A stretch of DNA of 64,000 nt. Source: Planctomycetota bacterium. Lineage in GTDB: Bacteria; Planctomycetota; Phycisphaerae; Phycisphaerales; Zrk34. The translations under genes and the position numbers were made by a program. Shown piece after piece: positions 7,452-16,124 of this stretch (the first letter of the stretch is position 1; the number at the start of each line of letters is the position of its first letter). The stretch covers positions 1-64,000 of the forward strand of contig WGMD01000020.1 in assembly GCA_016125255.1 (NCBI GenBank), written 5' to 3'. The notes below the pieces were generated by a model. It saw only the letters and a list, made by a program, of their open reading frames with translations. It was not told the DNA's origin and did not search any database.

Positions 7452-7793
7452 GGCGGGGGACCGGCGGGACGGGGCGCGGGCGGGGTTTTCGGAGTAAACC
7501 GGGAATTCGCTTGACGGCATAAACGGGTGGTGATATTGTCGAATCGGATATGGAGGTCGCGGAGTTTGTGAGTCCATTTTGTTGTCCGGCGGGGCGTCCT
7601 CAAAAAAGTGCGTAGGGTTTGTGATGCAATTGAGTAGGTTCGTTGGCACAGGCGTGCGGCTTTGCCGCGCGGTTGGTGCGCGAATTTCCGCGGGGGCGGG
7701 GGCGCGATGACGGCGCGGCGGCGGCGTTGTCTTCGCGCGGCGGTTCCGGAGGACGGTCGCGGATCGGTTGTGCGTTGGACAAAGGAATGAGAC
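7452..7793. other. Intergenic leader of the PEP-CTERM gene
   Basis: 342 bases without a supported gene. It contains a candidate promoter (TTGACG 7511-7516, TATTGT 7534-7539, 17-base spacer) and a long leader before the ATG at 7794; an AAGGAA ribosome site sits about 9 bases before that ATG. Confidence 0.4.
7511..7539 (+). promoter_or_regulatory. Candidate sigma70-type promoter
   Basis: TTGACG and TATTGT separated by 17 bases, about 255 bases ahead of the metzincin-like gene. The -35 matches 5 of 6 and the -10 matches 4 of 6 consensus bases. Confidence 0.35.
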
Positions 7794-9506
7794 ATGCACA
7801 CACGCGCGATGGCGGGTCGATGGGCGGTCGGTGTGGTCGGCGCGGCGATGCTGCTGGGCGGGGCGCAATTGGCGCATGCGGCGGCGTTCATCGACCGCAA
7901 TGGTGACGCGAACAACGAAGGCAACGAGCTGGCGAACCCCGGCGTGTTCTTCAAGATTCTCGACGAGATTCCCGGCGGGCCGGTCACGACCGTGTTCTGG
8001 CGCATCGGCGGGGCGGGGCTCGACCTCTTCGACGATCCGAACAATCCGGGCACGCCCTTCAAGTCCTCCGCCGCGCCCGCCGGGGCGCATGACGCCATCG
8101 CTTCCGCGCTGGCGTCGATCGCCGCCAGCTCCAACTTTCTGTTCATCGAATCGACGACCACCGCCGCGCGATGGAACAACCTGCCCGACGCGGGGGTCAA
8201 CGGCAATGGCAACACCCTCGACTTTTTCTTCGCCGACCTGGACACGGCCTTCGGCGCCGGCACCCTCGGCGGCGCCTCCACCGGCAACGCCGTCGGCGTC
8301 CAGAACGGCACGACCCTCGCCGCCAACGACACCTTCATCGCCTCCAACGTCGACCTCGTCTTCAACGACAAACTCGGCGTGTTCAACCCGAACAACGCCC
8401 CGGCCGGTTACGCGCCCGTGAAGAACCCGCTGACCAATCCCTACGGGACTTTCACCAGCACAGGCAACGGCGCGGTACTCGACGACATCGAAAGCACCGC
8501 CATTCATGAAGCCAGTCACGCACTGGGCCTTCAGCATCCCGACCGGGCGGTGCAGAACATCAACACCGACGCCCGATTCACCCGCAATTACGACACGACC
8601 AACGACATGGGGACCATCAAGGCGTCGATGTCGTTCGTGATCAACGAGGACAATTTCTTCACGAGCGGCCTGGTCCGCATGCGCGACGGATCGTCCAACG
8701 CCGTCGCCGGCGAGCCGTTCTCCGTGACGACCAACGGCGGATCGTCGGCGTACATGAACTCCGTCGCCGCGACCACCGGCGGCATCATCCGCACCGCCAC
8801 GCCCGATGACCTGAAGGGGCTGGCCTATTTGTACCAGGACGCCGTGGCGCAGTCGGCCGCCGACACGTTGCAGGCCGCCACCGCCGCGCGATACGCCAGC
8901 GTCATTATCGAAAGCGACTACTCCAAGGTCGGCGGGACGACCAACACATGGAACGACGACCCCTCGCAGACGACGCGCAATGACCTGCGTGCCAATGCGC
9001 AGTTCCTCGGCGATCTGGACCTGTCCGGCGGATCGTTCACGATCCTCGGCTCCATCGCCGGCCGGGCCACCGGCGCCGAATCGCCCGGCGGCGATGTCGA
9101 CAATTACCTGTTCATGGCGCTGGGCGGGGACCACATCCGCTTCGACCTCGACGAAGGCGTCGACGTCGGCAACAGCGTCGACACGCTGCTGCGGCTCTAC
9201 AAGGACGACGGCACGCTGCTCGCGAGCTTCGACACCGATCAGATTCTCGACGCCCAGACCAAGAGCGGGAGTCTGAGCGATGAGGACCCCGCGTTCGACT
9301 TCATCGTGCCGGGCAACCTCCTTCAGCAGTTCAGCTTCTACATCCGCGTCGAAGGCGTGCTGCTGACGCCGGTCGGCGGCGGGGCGACGTTCAACAGCGA
9401 AGGCGATTACGTACTGAACATCACCGTGATCCCCGAGCCGACGACGTTCGCGTTTGTCGCCGTCGCGCTGGGGGCGGTGATGCTGCTGGGTCGGCGGGTT
9501 CATTGA
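7794..9506 (+). CDS. Secreted PEP-CTERM protein with metzincin-type protease motif
   Basis: 570 aa. A signal peptide covers residues 1-29 (RWAVGVVGAAMLLGG...AHA). The zinc site HEASHALGLQH fits the metzincin consensus HExxHxxGxxH, followed by a plausible Met-turn (IKASMS) about 40 residues on, so residues 30-345 are probably a matrixin/NF-type metalloprotease. A second region (about 385-540) resembles bacterial pre-peptidase C-terminal or beta-sandwich modules (SPGGDVDNYLFMALGG). The C terminus is a classical PEP-CTERM tail: VIPEPTTF, a hydrophobic segment, then RR. Such tails are cut by an exosortase and tether the protein to the cell surface or biofilm matrix. No exosortase gene is in the window. 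Confidence 0.85.
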   Translation: MHTRAMAGRWAVGVVGAAMLLGGAQLAHAAAFIDRNGDANNEGNELANPGVFFKILDEIPGGPVTTVFWRIGGAGLDLFDDPNNPGTPFKSSAAPAGAHDAIASALASIAASSNFLFIESTTTAARWNNLPDAGVNGNGNTLDFFFADLDTAFGAGTLGGASTGNAVGVQNGTTLAANDTFIASNVDLVFNDKLGVFNPNNAPAGYAPVKNPLTNPYGTFTSTGNGAVLDDIESTAIHEASHALGLQHPDRAVQNINTDARFTRNYDTTNDMGTIKASMSFVINEDNFFTSGLVRMRDGSSNAVAGEPFSVTTNGGSSAYMNSVAATTGGIIRTATPDDLKGLAYLYQDAVAQSAADTLQAATAARYASVIIESDYSKVGGTTNTWNDDPSQTTRNDLRANAQFLGDLDLSGGSFTILGSIAGRATGAESPGGDVDNYLFMALGGDHIRFDLDEGVDVGNSVDTLLRLYKDDGTLLASFDTDQILDAQTKSGSLSDEDPAFDFIVPGNLLQQFSFYIRVEGVLLTPVGGGATFNSEGDYVLNITVIPEPTTFAFVAVALGAVMLLGRRVH

Positions 9507-9596
9507 ATCATCATCAGCCGGAGCCGCGGCGGAGGATGCACCATCGGGGTCGCCCCGCATGCGGACAGGTTGAATGAGCAACTCTGGAGAACGGAC

Positions 9597-10490
9597 ATGG
9601 GCTTGCGGAACTGGAAACGGATGGGATGGTGCCTGGCGTTCGTGCTGGCGGCGCAGATCGGGGCGCGGGCGGACCTGACGACCAAGAACGCCACGATCGA
9701 CGACATCATGCTTAATTATCGAATCCCCTGCGACGGGCCGATTCAGTCGATCAACCTCGGCGACGTGGCGATTTCGCTTTCGGACGCCGGTGCGTTCTCG
9801 AACATGAGCGCGACGCTGACGATCGACGCGGCCGCGCAGACCAGCGACATCTGGCACTGCCTGCAACTGCACTGGATCCAGACGATCTGGCACCTGTCGG
9901 CGACCGACCCCGCCAAGTACAAGGGCGCCAACCCCGATGTGCCGACCAACGGGCAGATCATCGATCCGCCCAACGGCGGGTGGGACTACATGTACACCGA
10001 CGGCTCGGCGCGGACGATGCCCGACCCGGCCTACAACTTCTTCATCGATGATCAGCCCTGGTACTACAGCGCGGTCGGCGAAGCGGCGATGAACGTCAAC
10101 TGCCAGAGCTACACGATCGAAGACGGACCGGCCGACCGCGCCGATCCCGAATACGTCGGGTTCAGCACGTACCTGGTCGCCACCGTCACGATGACCTGCG
10201 ACGACGACCCGATGCCCGACTGCCTCATCCCCGGTCAGATGATCGTGCTCGGCGGGTTTGATTGGACGACCAGCAACACCGACATCTTCATCCTCGGCAC
10301 CTTCAACGGCGCGACCGCCGGCGACATCGCCGAGATCAACCTCGCCCTCACCAACGCCGACTTCACCGGCTGGGAGGCCTTCGATAATGACACCAAGGTG
10401 ATCTGCTGCATTCCGACCCCGGCCGGTTTCGCCGGCGGATTCATGCTCCTGTGCATCGCCGCCACGCGCCGATACCGCGCCGCGGCCTGA
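9597..10490 (+). CDS. Secreted protein with variant PEP-CTERM-like tail
   Basis: 297 aa. The start at 9597 follows GGAGAACGG; residues 1-25 form a signal peptide (WCLAFVLAAQIGARA). The body is acidic, rich in Asp/Trp/Cys and I do not recognise it; several Cys suggest disulfides. The tail reads CCIPTPAGFAGGFMLLCIAATRRYRAAA: a Pro-x-Pro motif, hydrophobic stretch and basic end, i.e. a noncanonical PEP-CTERM variant common in Phycisphaerae-like genomes. It lies 90 bases downstream of the protease and both are probably sorted by the same exosortase; it might be a partner or matrix component. Confidence 0.75.
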   Translation: MGLRNWKRMGWCLAFVLAAQIGARADLTTKNATIDDIMLNYRIPCDGPIQSINLGDVAISLSDAGAFSNMSATLTIDAAAQTSDIWHCLQLHWIQTIWHLSATDPAKYKGANPDVPTNGQIIDPPNGGWDYMYTDGSARTMPDPAYNFFIDDQPWYYSAVGEAAMNVNCQSYTIEDGPADRADPEYVGFSTYLVATVTMTCDDDPMPDCLIPGQMIVLGGFDWTTSNTDIFILGTFNGATAGDIAEINLALTNADFTGWEAFDNDTKVICCIPTPAGFAGGFMLLCIAATRRYRAAA

Positions 10491-10571
10491 CCGAAATAAA
10501 AAAGGGCTCGTGCAGACGAGATGGCGGATGTCGAAAGGCATCCGCCATTTTTGTTGCGCGCCGAAAATAAA

Positions 10572-10600
10572 GAAGCCCACGCTTTCAAAGCGTGGGCTTC
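10572..10600. terminator. Strong bidirectional hairpin
   Basis: Perfect arms GAAGCCCACGCTTT / AAAGCGTGGGCTTC (10572-10585, 10587-10600) lie between two convergent genes. Effective stem is about 11 bp with a 7-base loop. A sister element with the same GAAGCCCACG left arm occurs at 18141-18165. Confidence 0.7.
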
Positions 10601-10627
10601 GGATGCCTTTGAGCATCACGTGTCGAC

Positions 10628-11980
10628 TTACGACCCCGTGCCGAACGGGTCGATCTTCCCGCCGGTCGGCGCGGGGGCATTGCCGGGGGCGGGCGTACTT
10701 CCGGGGGCTGGGGCGGACGCCGGCGCGTTCGGCTTGGGCGACTTGCCGGGTTTCACCGAGGCCGGCGGGTTTTCGGTGAGCATCTTCTGATGCCACTCGA
10801 GCACCTTGCCGTGCTTGAGGAAGAAGTAGTACATGCGGCCCTCGGCGAACTGTCCGCCGGCCCGCTGCTCGGCGTCGGGGCCGATGCCCATGTAAATATC
10901 CGCACGGCCCGCCGCGCGAATCGCGCCGCCCGTGTCCTGATCGAGCATCATCCGATTAAAGCTCCCCTGCGGACCGGCCATCGGCGTCGTCTTCGTCTGC
11001 ACCACCACCAGCCCGCCGCGCGGGAACACGCTCTTGTCCGTCGCCAGCGTCGTCATCGGCGTCGCCTTGAACCCCAGCGAACCGGCCGGCCAGTTCTGAC
11101 CGTTGTACTCGGCGAAGAACACGTAGCGGTCGTTCATGTTGATGTACCGCTCCAGCTCCGCCGGCTTGTCCGCGAAGTACGCCCGAATCGCCGGCAGACT
11201 CAGATGCTCCGGCGAAATCTTGCCTTCCTTGACGAGCGTCTGGCCCAGACCGGTGTAGTCGTGACCATTGTTGCCGGAATACCCGATGTACATCACGCTT
11301 CCGTCGGCCAGCTCCAGCTTCGCCGACCCGTTGACCTGGATGATGTACTGATCGAGTCGATCCTTGACGTAGACGAGCTCGGTGCCCTTGAGCATGTTGC
11401 TCGATTCGATCTCGCTGCGTGTCGGGAACGGCTGATACCCCGAGCCGACTTTGCGCCCGAGCACCTTGCCGGTCATCGGTTCGATGTCCAGGTCGGCGGG
11501 CTTTTTGTAGAGCGGATACTTGTAGGTGCTGTCGGCGGTCTTGGACGCTTTGAAGACGGGCGTGTAGTAACCGGTGAACAGCACGCCGCCCTTGTTGTCG
11601 TAGCCGACGGAGGTGTAGCAGTCGAAGTCCTCGCGCATGCGCTGTTCGAACTGCGAGCCGGACTGCGATTCGGTGAGAATCTTGGATAGTGCATACACGC
11701 TCATCTGGGCCCGCAGATGCGACACGTCGAACAGCGGGAAGAACTGCTTCGTCGATGCGATGCCGAACCACGAGCGCGAGCGATCGAGCGACTCCATGAA
11801 CGCCGGGTCCTTGCGCTCCCACGGCTCCTTGAGGTCGGGCCACTGCGCCGGATCGAGCAGCAGCCGCAGCGCATTGGCGCCCGGGGGCAGGGGTTTGTTG
11901 TAATCGGGCTTGACCTGCTGCTCCTTCTGGCATCCGGCCAGAACGGCGAACAGCAACACGACCGACAGGCGACGCATCAT
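10628..11980 (-). CDS. mltA: Membrane-bound lytic murein transglycosylase A
   Basis: 450 aa. MltA cleaves the MurNAc-GlcNAc glycan bond with formation of 1,6-anhydro-MurNAc. A lipoprotein signal (LLFAVLAGC, lipobox Cys at residue 17) anchors it in a membrane, probably the outer one. The MltA domain starts about residue 100 and contains the hallmark FTGYYTPVF; the 3D domain near residue 360-390 holds DTGGAIRAAGRADIYMGIG with the catalytic Asp. The last 50 residues are a Pro/Ala-rich tail (PASAPAPGSTPAPG) not typical of E. coli MltA and probably unstructured. GGAG precedes the ATG pair; it is convergent with the PEP-CTERM gene. Confidence 0.93.
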   Translation of the reverse strand: MMRRLSVVLLFAVLAGCQKEQQVKPDYNKPLPPGANALRLLLDPAQWPDLKEPWERKDPAFMESLDRSRSWFGIASTKQFFPLFDVSHLRAQMSVYALSKILTESQSGSQFEQRMREDFDCYTSVGYDNKGGVLFTGYYTPVFKASKTADSTYKYPLYKKPADLDIEPMTGKVLGRKVGSGYQPFPTRSEIESSNMLKGTELVYVKDRLDQYIIQVNGSAKLELADGSVMYIGYSGNNGHDYTGLGQTLVKEGKISPEHLSLPAIRAYFADKPAELERYINMNDRYVFFAEYNGQNWPAGSLGFKATPMTTLATDKSVFPRGGLVVVQTKTTPMAGPQGSFNRMMLDQDTGGAIRAAGRADIYMGIGPDAEQRAGGQFAEGRMYYFFLKHGKVLEWHQKMLTENPPASVKPGKSPKPNAPASAPAPGSTPAPGNAPAPTGGKIDPFGTGS

Positions 11981-12046
11981 GACGGGCTCCTTCCGTGGAG
12001 TTCTTGGCCATAAGGATAGCCGCCCCGTTCGCGAACGTCGAGAATG

Positions 12047-12307
12047 TTAAAAAAGCCCCGCAATATCAGCGGGTTTGATGCCTCGCACCGCAATCCGCTT
12101 GTGCGGCTGCGTATGTCCCGAAACGACCTGGACATCGCGCTTGCTCACGCCGAGCTTCTCCGCCAACAGCGCACACACCGCCGCGTTCGCCTTCCCGCCC
12201 TCCGCCGGGGCGCTGACTTTGACCTTGATCGCCTCCCCGAGCCGCCCCACAATCTGATCCCGCGAAGCGCCCGGCACGACTTTGACTTCGATGATCACCG
12301 AATCCAT
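12047..12307 (-). CDS. DUF167 (YggU) family protein
   Basis: 86 aa, the normal size of DUF167. The start at 12307 gives MDSVIIEVKVVPGASRDQI; a longer frame to 12445 runs through a palindromic repeat and is rejected. Conserved blocks: VKVVPGASR, IKVKVSAPAEGGKANAAV and VVSGHTQPHKRI. The fold is known structurally but the biochemical role is not. Upstream (by direction) is uvrC, with 198 bases of repeat-rich spacer between them. Confidence 0.88.
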   Translation of the reverse strand: MDSVIIEVKVVPGASRDQIVGRLGEAIKVKVSAPAEGGKANAAVCALLAEKLGVSKRDVQVVSGHTQPHKRIAVRGIKPADIAGLF

Positions 12308-12325
12308 GCGCGTCGCTCGCCGTTT

Positions 12326-12348
12326 CCCTCCCCCTTGCAGGGGGAGGG
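12326..12348. repeat. CCCTCCCCC/GGGGGAGGG palindrome
   Basis: Perfect 9-bp arms with TTGCA spacer. Together with the element at 12475-12495 it occupies the uvrC-DUF167 spacer. When translated it gives the spurious TLPLQGGG peptide. Confidence 0.75.
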
Positions 12349-12474
12349 TTGGGTGGGGGTAGATCGTATCAGTTTCAACCGCTTTGACATTGTGAGCTGT
12401 CTCATCGCACCGCATTCGATGCGTTACCGACTTCCGCGACATCACTTGAACTGTTACGACTCACCCTCCCCCAG

Positions 12475-12495
12475 CCCCTCCCTCAAAGGGAGGGG
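12475..12495. terminator. CCCCTCCCT/AGGGAGGGG hairpin after uvrC
   Basis: Perfect 9-bp arms with a CAA loop, 11 bases past the uvrC stop on the minus strand. It is a member of the same repeat type as 12326-12348 and could act as a transcription terminator, although no U-tract follows. Confidence 0.5.
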
Positions 12496-12505
12496 TGTAA
12501 GACCC

Positions 12506-13840
12506 TCACTCACCGATCACCTTCTTGCGCCTTAGCACATGATGATACGATTGGGCGAAGCGGTGGGCTTCGTCGCGGATGGACTGGCACAACTTGAGCC
12601 CCGGGTTCTCCCGGCCGAGTTTGATCGGCTCGGGTCTGTCGATCGTGTAGATCAGCTCCTCCTTCTTCGCCAGCGAAATCACCTTCGGCGGCTTCACATC
12701 AAGCTGCGCGAAGGCGTCCATCGCCGCGCCGAGCTGGCCGATGCCGCCGTCGATGATGACGACCTCGGGGTAGAGCTGATGACCCGCCCCGGCTTCGCGG
12801 TACGCCCGGCTCACCACTTCGCGGATCGACATGAAGTCGTCGTTGCCCGCGGTGCGGATGCGGAACTTGCGGTATTCGCTCTTGCACGGCCGACCGTCGA
12901 CGAAACACACTTTCGACCCGACCGTTTCCTGCCCCTGAAGGTGCGCGATGTCGATGCACTCGACGCAGCGGATGTCGTTTTCCATGTTCAGCGTCCGCCG
13001 CAGCGAGGCGAGCCCCTTCCGGGGGTCGACATAAAACGACTCGACATTCGGCTGAAAACCCATCGATTTCTTGCCGCGCTCGCTGAGCTTTTCGATCGCC
13101 TTGATCTGATCGCGCAGCGTCGCCGCCTTCTCGAACGCCAGCTCTTTTGAAGCCGCCTCCATCTCCGCCCGCATCTCGCGCAGCATGACCGACCGCTTCG
13201 ATTCGATGAACTTCACGAAGCGATCGATGTCCGCCCGGTACGCTTCCTTGCTGATGCGCGCGGCGCACGGCGCGGTGCATTGATGAATCGGATGCAGCAG
13301 GCACGGCCGAAAAAAGCGCCGCTGCGGATCATCCTCGCGAATGTCCAGTTCGCATGTTCGGAACTTGAACACGCGTTGCAACATCTTCACCGACTCGCGC
13401 AGGGCGGCGACATTCGTGAACGGCCCGATGACCTTCGCGCCTTTGTACCGCTCATCACCCGGCTGCCGCGTGATGAACACCCCCGGAAAATCATCGCGCA
13501 GCGTGATGACGAGATACGGAAAACTCCGATCGTCGGTCATCGACGCGTTGTACTTGGGATGCAGATCCTTGATGAGCCGATTCTCAGCAAGCAGCGCCTC
13601 CCATTCGCCTTCACATTCGATGACATCGAAGTCATCGATCAGATCAAGCATCGGCTGCTTGCGCGGCCCGAGGTCCGCCGACGCCTGAAAATAACTGCCC
13701 ACCCGATTCGGCAACACCAGCGCCTTACCCACATACAGCACGACGCCCTTCGCATCCTTGAACAGATACACGCCGGGCGACTTGGGCAACGCCTTCGCCT
13801 TGGCCGCGAGCTGGGCCATTTTCGTCGCGCGATCACTCAT
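12506..13840 (-). CDS. uvrC: UvrC excinuclease subunit, lacking the C-terminal HhH domain
   Basis: 444 aa against about 600 for E. coli UvrC. GIY-YIG nuclease at residues 20-100 (SPGVYLFKDAKGVVLYVGKA), UvrB-binding UVR motif near 230 (EMEAASKELAFEKAATLRDQ), and the RNase H-like 5' nuclease with ECIDIAHLQGQ, CFVDG and RDEAHRFA, so all catalytic Asp/His positions are present. The chain stops about 15 residues after the last, where the tandem helix-hairpin-helix DNA-binding module normally begins. Start chosen at 13840 (MSDRATKMAQL); the longer frame has no family match. It works with UvrA/UvrB in nucleotide excision repair. Confidence 0.93.
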   Translation of the reverse strand: MSDRATKMAQLAAKAKALPKSPGVYLFKDAKGVVLYVGKALVLPNRVGSYFQASADLGPRKQPMLDLIDDFDVIECEGEWEALLAENRLIKDLHPKYNASMTDDRSFPYLVITLRDDFPGVFITRQPGDERYKGAKVIGPFTNVAALRESVKMLQRVFKFRTCELDIREDDPQRRFFRPCLLHPIHQCTAPCAARISKEAYRADIDRFVKFIESKRSVMLREMRAEMEAASKELAFEKAATLRDQIKAIEKLSERGKKSMGFQPNVESFYVDPRKGLASLRRTLNMENDIRCVECIDIAHLQGQETVGSKVCFVDGRPCKSEYRKFRIRTAGNDDFMSIREVVSRAYREAGAGHQLYPEVVIIDGGIGQLGAAMDAFAQLDVKPPKVISLAKKEELIYTIDRPEPIKLGRENPGLKLCQSIRDEAHRFAQSYHHVLRRKKVIGE

Positions 13841-13958
13841 CGATTGATTATAGATCGAGTCCTTGCGGCGCGATTGTGTCCAACGGTAGAATTGGATCAC
13901 GGCGTCAGTTTTGCCGCGTCGTATGTCGATTCAAATTTGTCCTTTCCGGAGCTATGTC

Positions 13959-16115
13959 ATGAAACGTGCATTGATGTCCGTATTGTTGGTGGGCTGGACA
14001 TGTGTTCGTGCGGCGGTTGCGCAGCCGGCGGCGCTGCCTCCGAAGGCAGTGATACCGACGGGGCCGGAGGCGTACACGCAGGCGAAGTTTGAGACAGAGG
14101 TGATGATTCCGTTCTACAAACGGACCGTGCTCGACGCCTACAAGCAGCACGGCGTACACGACCCAAAATGGGACGACGCGGCGACGACGTTTCTTGAACA
14201 TGTGGTGACCTATGAGATGCGCAGTCCCGGCGCGCTGCCGCAGACGGAATTACGTGATGAAGGCGGTCGCCTTGTGGGGAAGCTCAAATGCATGGATCCA
14301 CTCGTGCGGCTTTACTTCTGGCAATTGCAGCAGGATGTATGGTATTGGGGACAATCGGACGAGGCGGCGAAAATTCCTTCGGAGATGATTCAGTGCGGAT
14401 ATTCAGCGCCGCAAATTGCTGAGGCGTATGAGTTCGCGCAGATGTTGATGGACGGAGCTGGCCAACCTGTCGACAGAGTTTTTGGGTTGCTGGAAGAGTC
14501 GCAAAAATTCTGGTTGGAAGCGCTTCGCGATCCACAAAATCAAGGTGCAACACAACGCGTGCTTTATGCAATTTTCACCGCACAATATGAACGCGCAGAG
14601 CCGATGGCACTTGAGTCGCGATACGTGGCATCATGGTCGAAGTTTATGGATCAATTAGTGACGGATGCAAGCATTGATGCGTGGACCAAGAACATATTGA
14701 ATGGATATTGGCATATTCGAACTGCATGGGTATCCCGCGGCTATGGATGGGCGAACTCCGTCACGCCGGAGGGCTGGCTGGGATTTGACGAGCACATTGC
14801 TAAGGCTCAGGCGCACCTTCGTGCGGCATATGCAGATAAGCCAGACCGGCCAGAAGCAGCATCTGAGATGATTGCGCTTGCGGGGGCAGGCAAGTTACCG
14901 AAGTCCGAAACGATACTTTTCTGGTTCAACCGGGCCGTAGCAGCACAGATGGATTATGAACCGGCGTATTGGCGGGTGCAGCAGTTTCTATTGCCGCGCT
15001 GGGGTTTTGACCTCAATGAGTTGGTTGCGTTCGGCGAAGCGTGCGCGGCGACGAAGCGCTATGACACGATTGTACCGATGACCTACAGCAGCGTCGTGAG
15101 CGTCGTCGAACGCGACGCACGAGATGGCGGGGTGACGATCCATCATACTGTGCAGTATCAGAAGCTGCTCGATATCGTCAAACATATGCTCGACGAGCCG
15201 CGTTTTGCAGATGACCATCGGCGACTCGACTCGGTGGCGATCGCACTGTCGGCGCAATTGGGCGATTATGCATGGGCGAATCAGAAGCTTGAATCGCTCG
15301 GTGCGGATCGACTCCGCGACGAGACGATGACCGCGAATCTCCATGCGGCTGAGGTGGGGAGGATCGTGCCGGCGCGTGGTGGGCCGGTCGGGAAATTGGT
15401 GCTCGAAGGTGATGCGGCGTTTGACAAGCGTGATCACGCTGGGGCGGCGGCGGTCTATCAAAAGGCGCTTGATGCGCTGCCCGCCGGACACGCCGGCCGC
15501 AAGTATCTGCACGATCGCATGCAAGTGATCGCATGGGAGAAAGCGTACGATGCCGGGGAGCGCGTCGATCTGTCGCCGAATCAGGACATGGACGGGTGGA
15601 TGCCGCTGGAAGGGACATGGGGATTGGACGCCAATGGCGCGATTGTGGGCCGGGTCGAAGAGGCGAGGATGAAGGTTCGTTTGATCAATCTGGGCCGATT
15701 CAGCCACCGCTTTGAATACACAGGGCAACTCGATCTGGATGAGGCGGCCAAGCAGTGGGTTCCGTCGGCGGCACCGATCTTTGGATATGCGATGAAGCCC
15801 CTGTACCGATTCCGCACGGTAATTTTTCAACCCTCGAACCACAAAATGGCGCTACGCCGCGACTTCGCATTTGGCGATTTCATCCCTGCGAATGTACCTT
15901 ATTCGATTCCCTTCCGGATCGTGGTCTTTGATCGTCTGGTGCGCATCTACATCGGGGGCCAATTGATGTTGGACACACACTGGCTCAACCCTGATGAAGT
16001 CTTCGGTCTCGATGAATTCGTTGGTTGCGGGGCGTCTAGCGGGATCCGTCACAAGGAACTGTTCCGCTTCAGCCACCTGCACATCCGCAAGCTTGACGCC
16101 TTGCCGGCCGAGTGA
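13959..16115 (+). CDS. Large secreted protein of unknown function with C-terminal jelly-roll-like domain
   Basis: 718 aa. ATG at 13959 follows GGAG; a signal peptide covers residues 1-22 (ALMSVLLVGWTCVRAAVA). The central region (about 40-560) is helical and Trp/Tyr-rich, in the style of TPR/alpha-alpha superhelices, with a TPR-like KRDHAGAAAVYQKALDALP near 480. The last 190 residues (from DMDGWMPLEGTWGLDANGAI) look like a concanavalin/LamG-type or DUF1080-like beta-sandwich that often binds carbohydrate. Base composition is unusual: line 14521-14580 is about 48% GC in a high-GC neighbourhood, hinting at transfer or relaxed selection. Function unknown. Confidence 0.8.
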   Translation: MKRALMSVLLVGWTCVRAAVAQPAALPPKAVIPTGPEAYTQAKFETEVMIPFYKRTVLDAYKQHGVHDPKWDDAATTFLEHVVTYEMRSPGALPQTELRDEGGRLVGKLKCMDPLVRLYFWQLQQDVWYWGQSDEAAKIPSEMIQCGYSAPQIAEAYEFAQMLMDGAGQPVDRVFGLLEESQKFWLEALRDPQNQGATQRVLYAIFTAQYERAEPMALESRYVASWSKFMDQLVTDASIDAWTKNILNGYWHIRTAWVSRGYGWANSVTPEGWLGFDEHIAKAQAHLRAAYADKPDRPEAASEMIALAGAGKLPKSETILFWFNRAVAAQMDYEPAYWRVQQFLLPRWGFDLNELVAFGEACAATKRYDTIVPMTYSSVVSVVERDARDGGVTIHHTVQYQKLLDIVKHMLDEPRFADDHRRLDSVAIALSAQLGDYAWANQKLESLGADRLRDETMTANLHAAEVGRIVPARGGPVGKLVLEGDAAFDKRDHAGAAAVYQKALDALPAGHAGRKYLHDRMQVIAWEKAYDAGERVDLSPNQDMDGWMPLEGTWGLDANGAIVGRVEEARMKVRLINLGRFSHRFEYTGQLDLDEAAKQWVPSAAPIFGYAMKPLYRFRTVIFQPSNHKMALRRDFAFGDFIPANVPYSIPFRIVVFDRLVRIYIGGQLMLDTHWLNPDEVFGLDEFVGCGASSGIRHKELFRFSHLHIRKLDALPAE

Positions 16116-16124
16116 TGCGCCGGT

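Noticed and set aside
7359-10796. A 1145-codon open frame on the minus strand
   Set aside because: It lies antisense to two well-supported secreted proteins, is full of Arg/Gly/Val-Gly repeats typical of high-GC shadow frames, and has no family motif.
12308-12445. N-terminal extension of the DUF167 gene
   Set aside because: Encoded by the CCCTCCCCC palindrome (TLPLQGGG), a well-known false extension; the family starts at the ATG at 12307.
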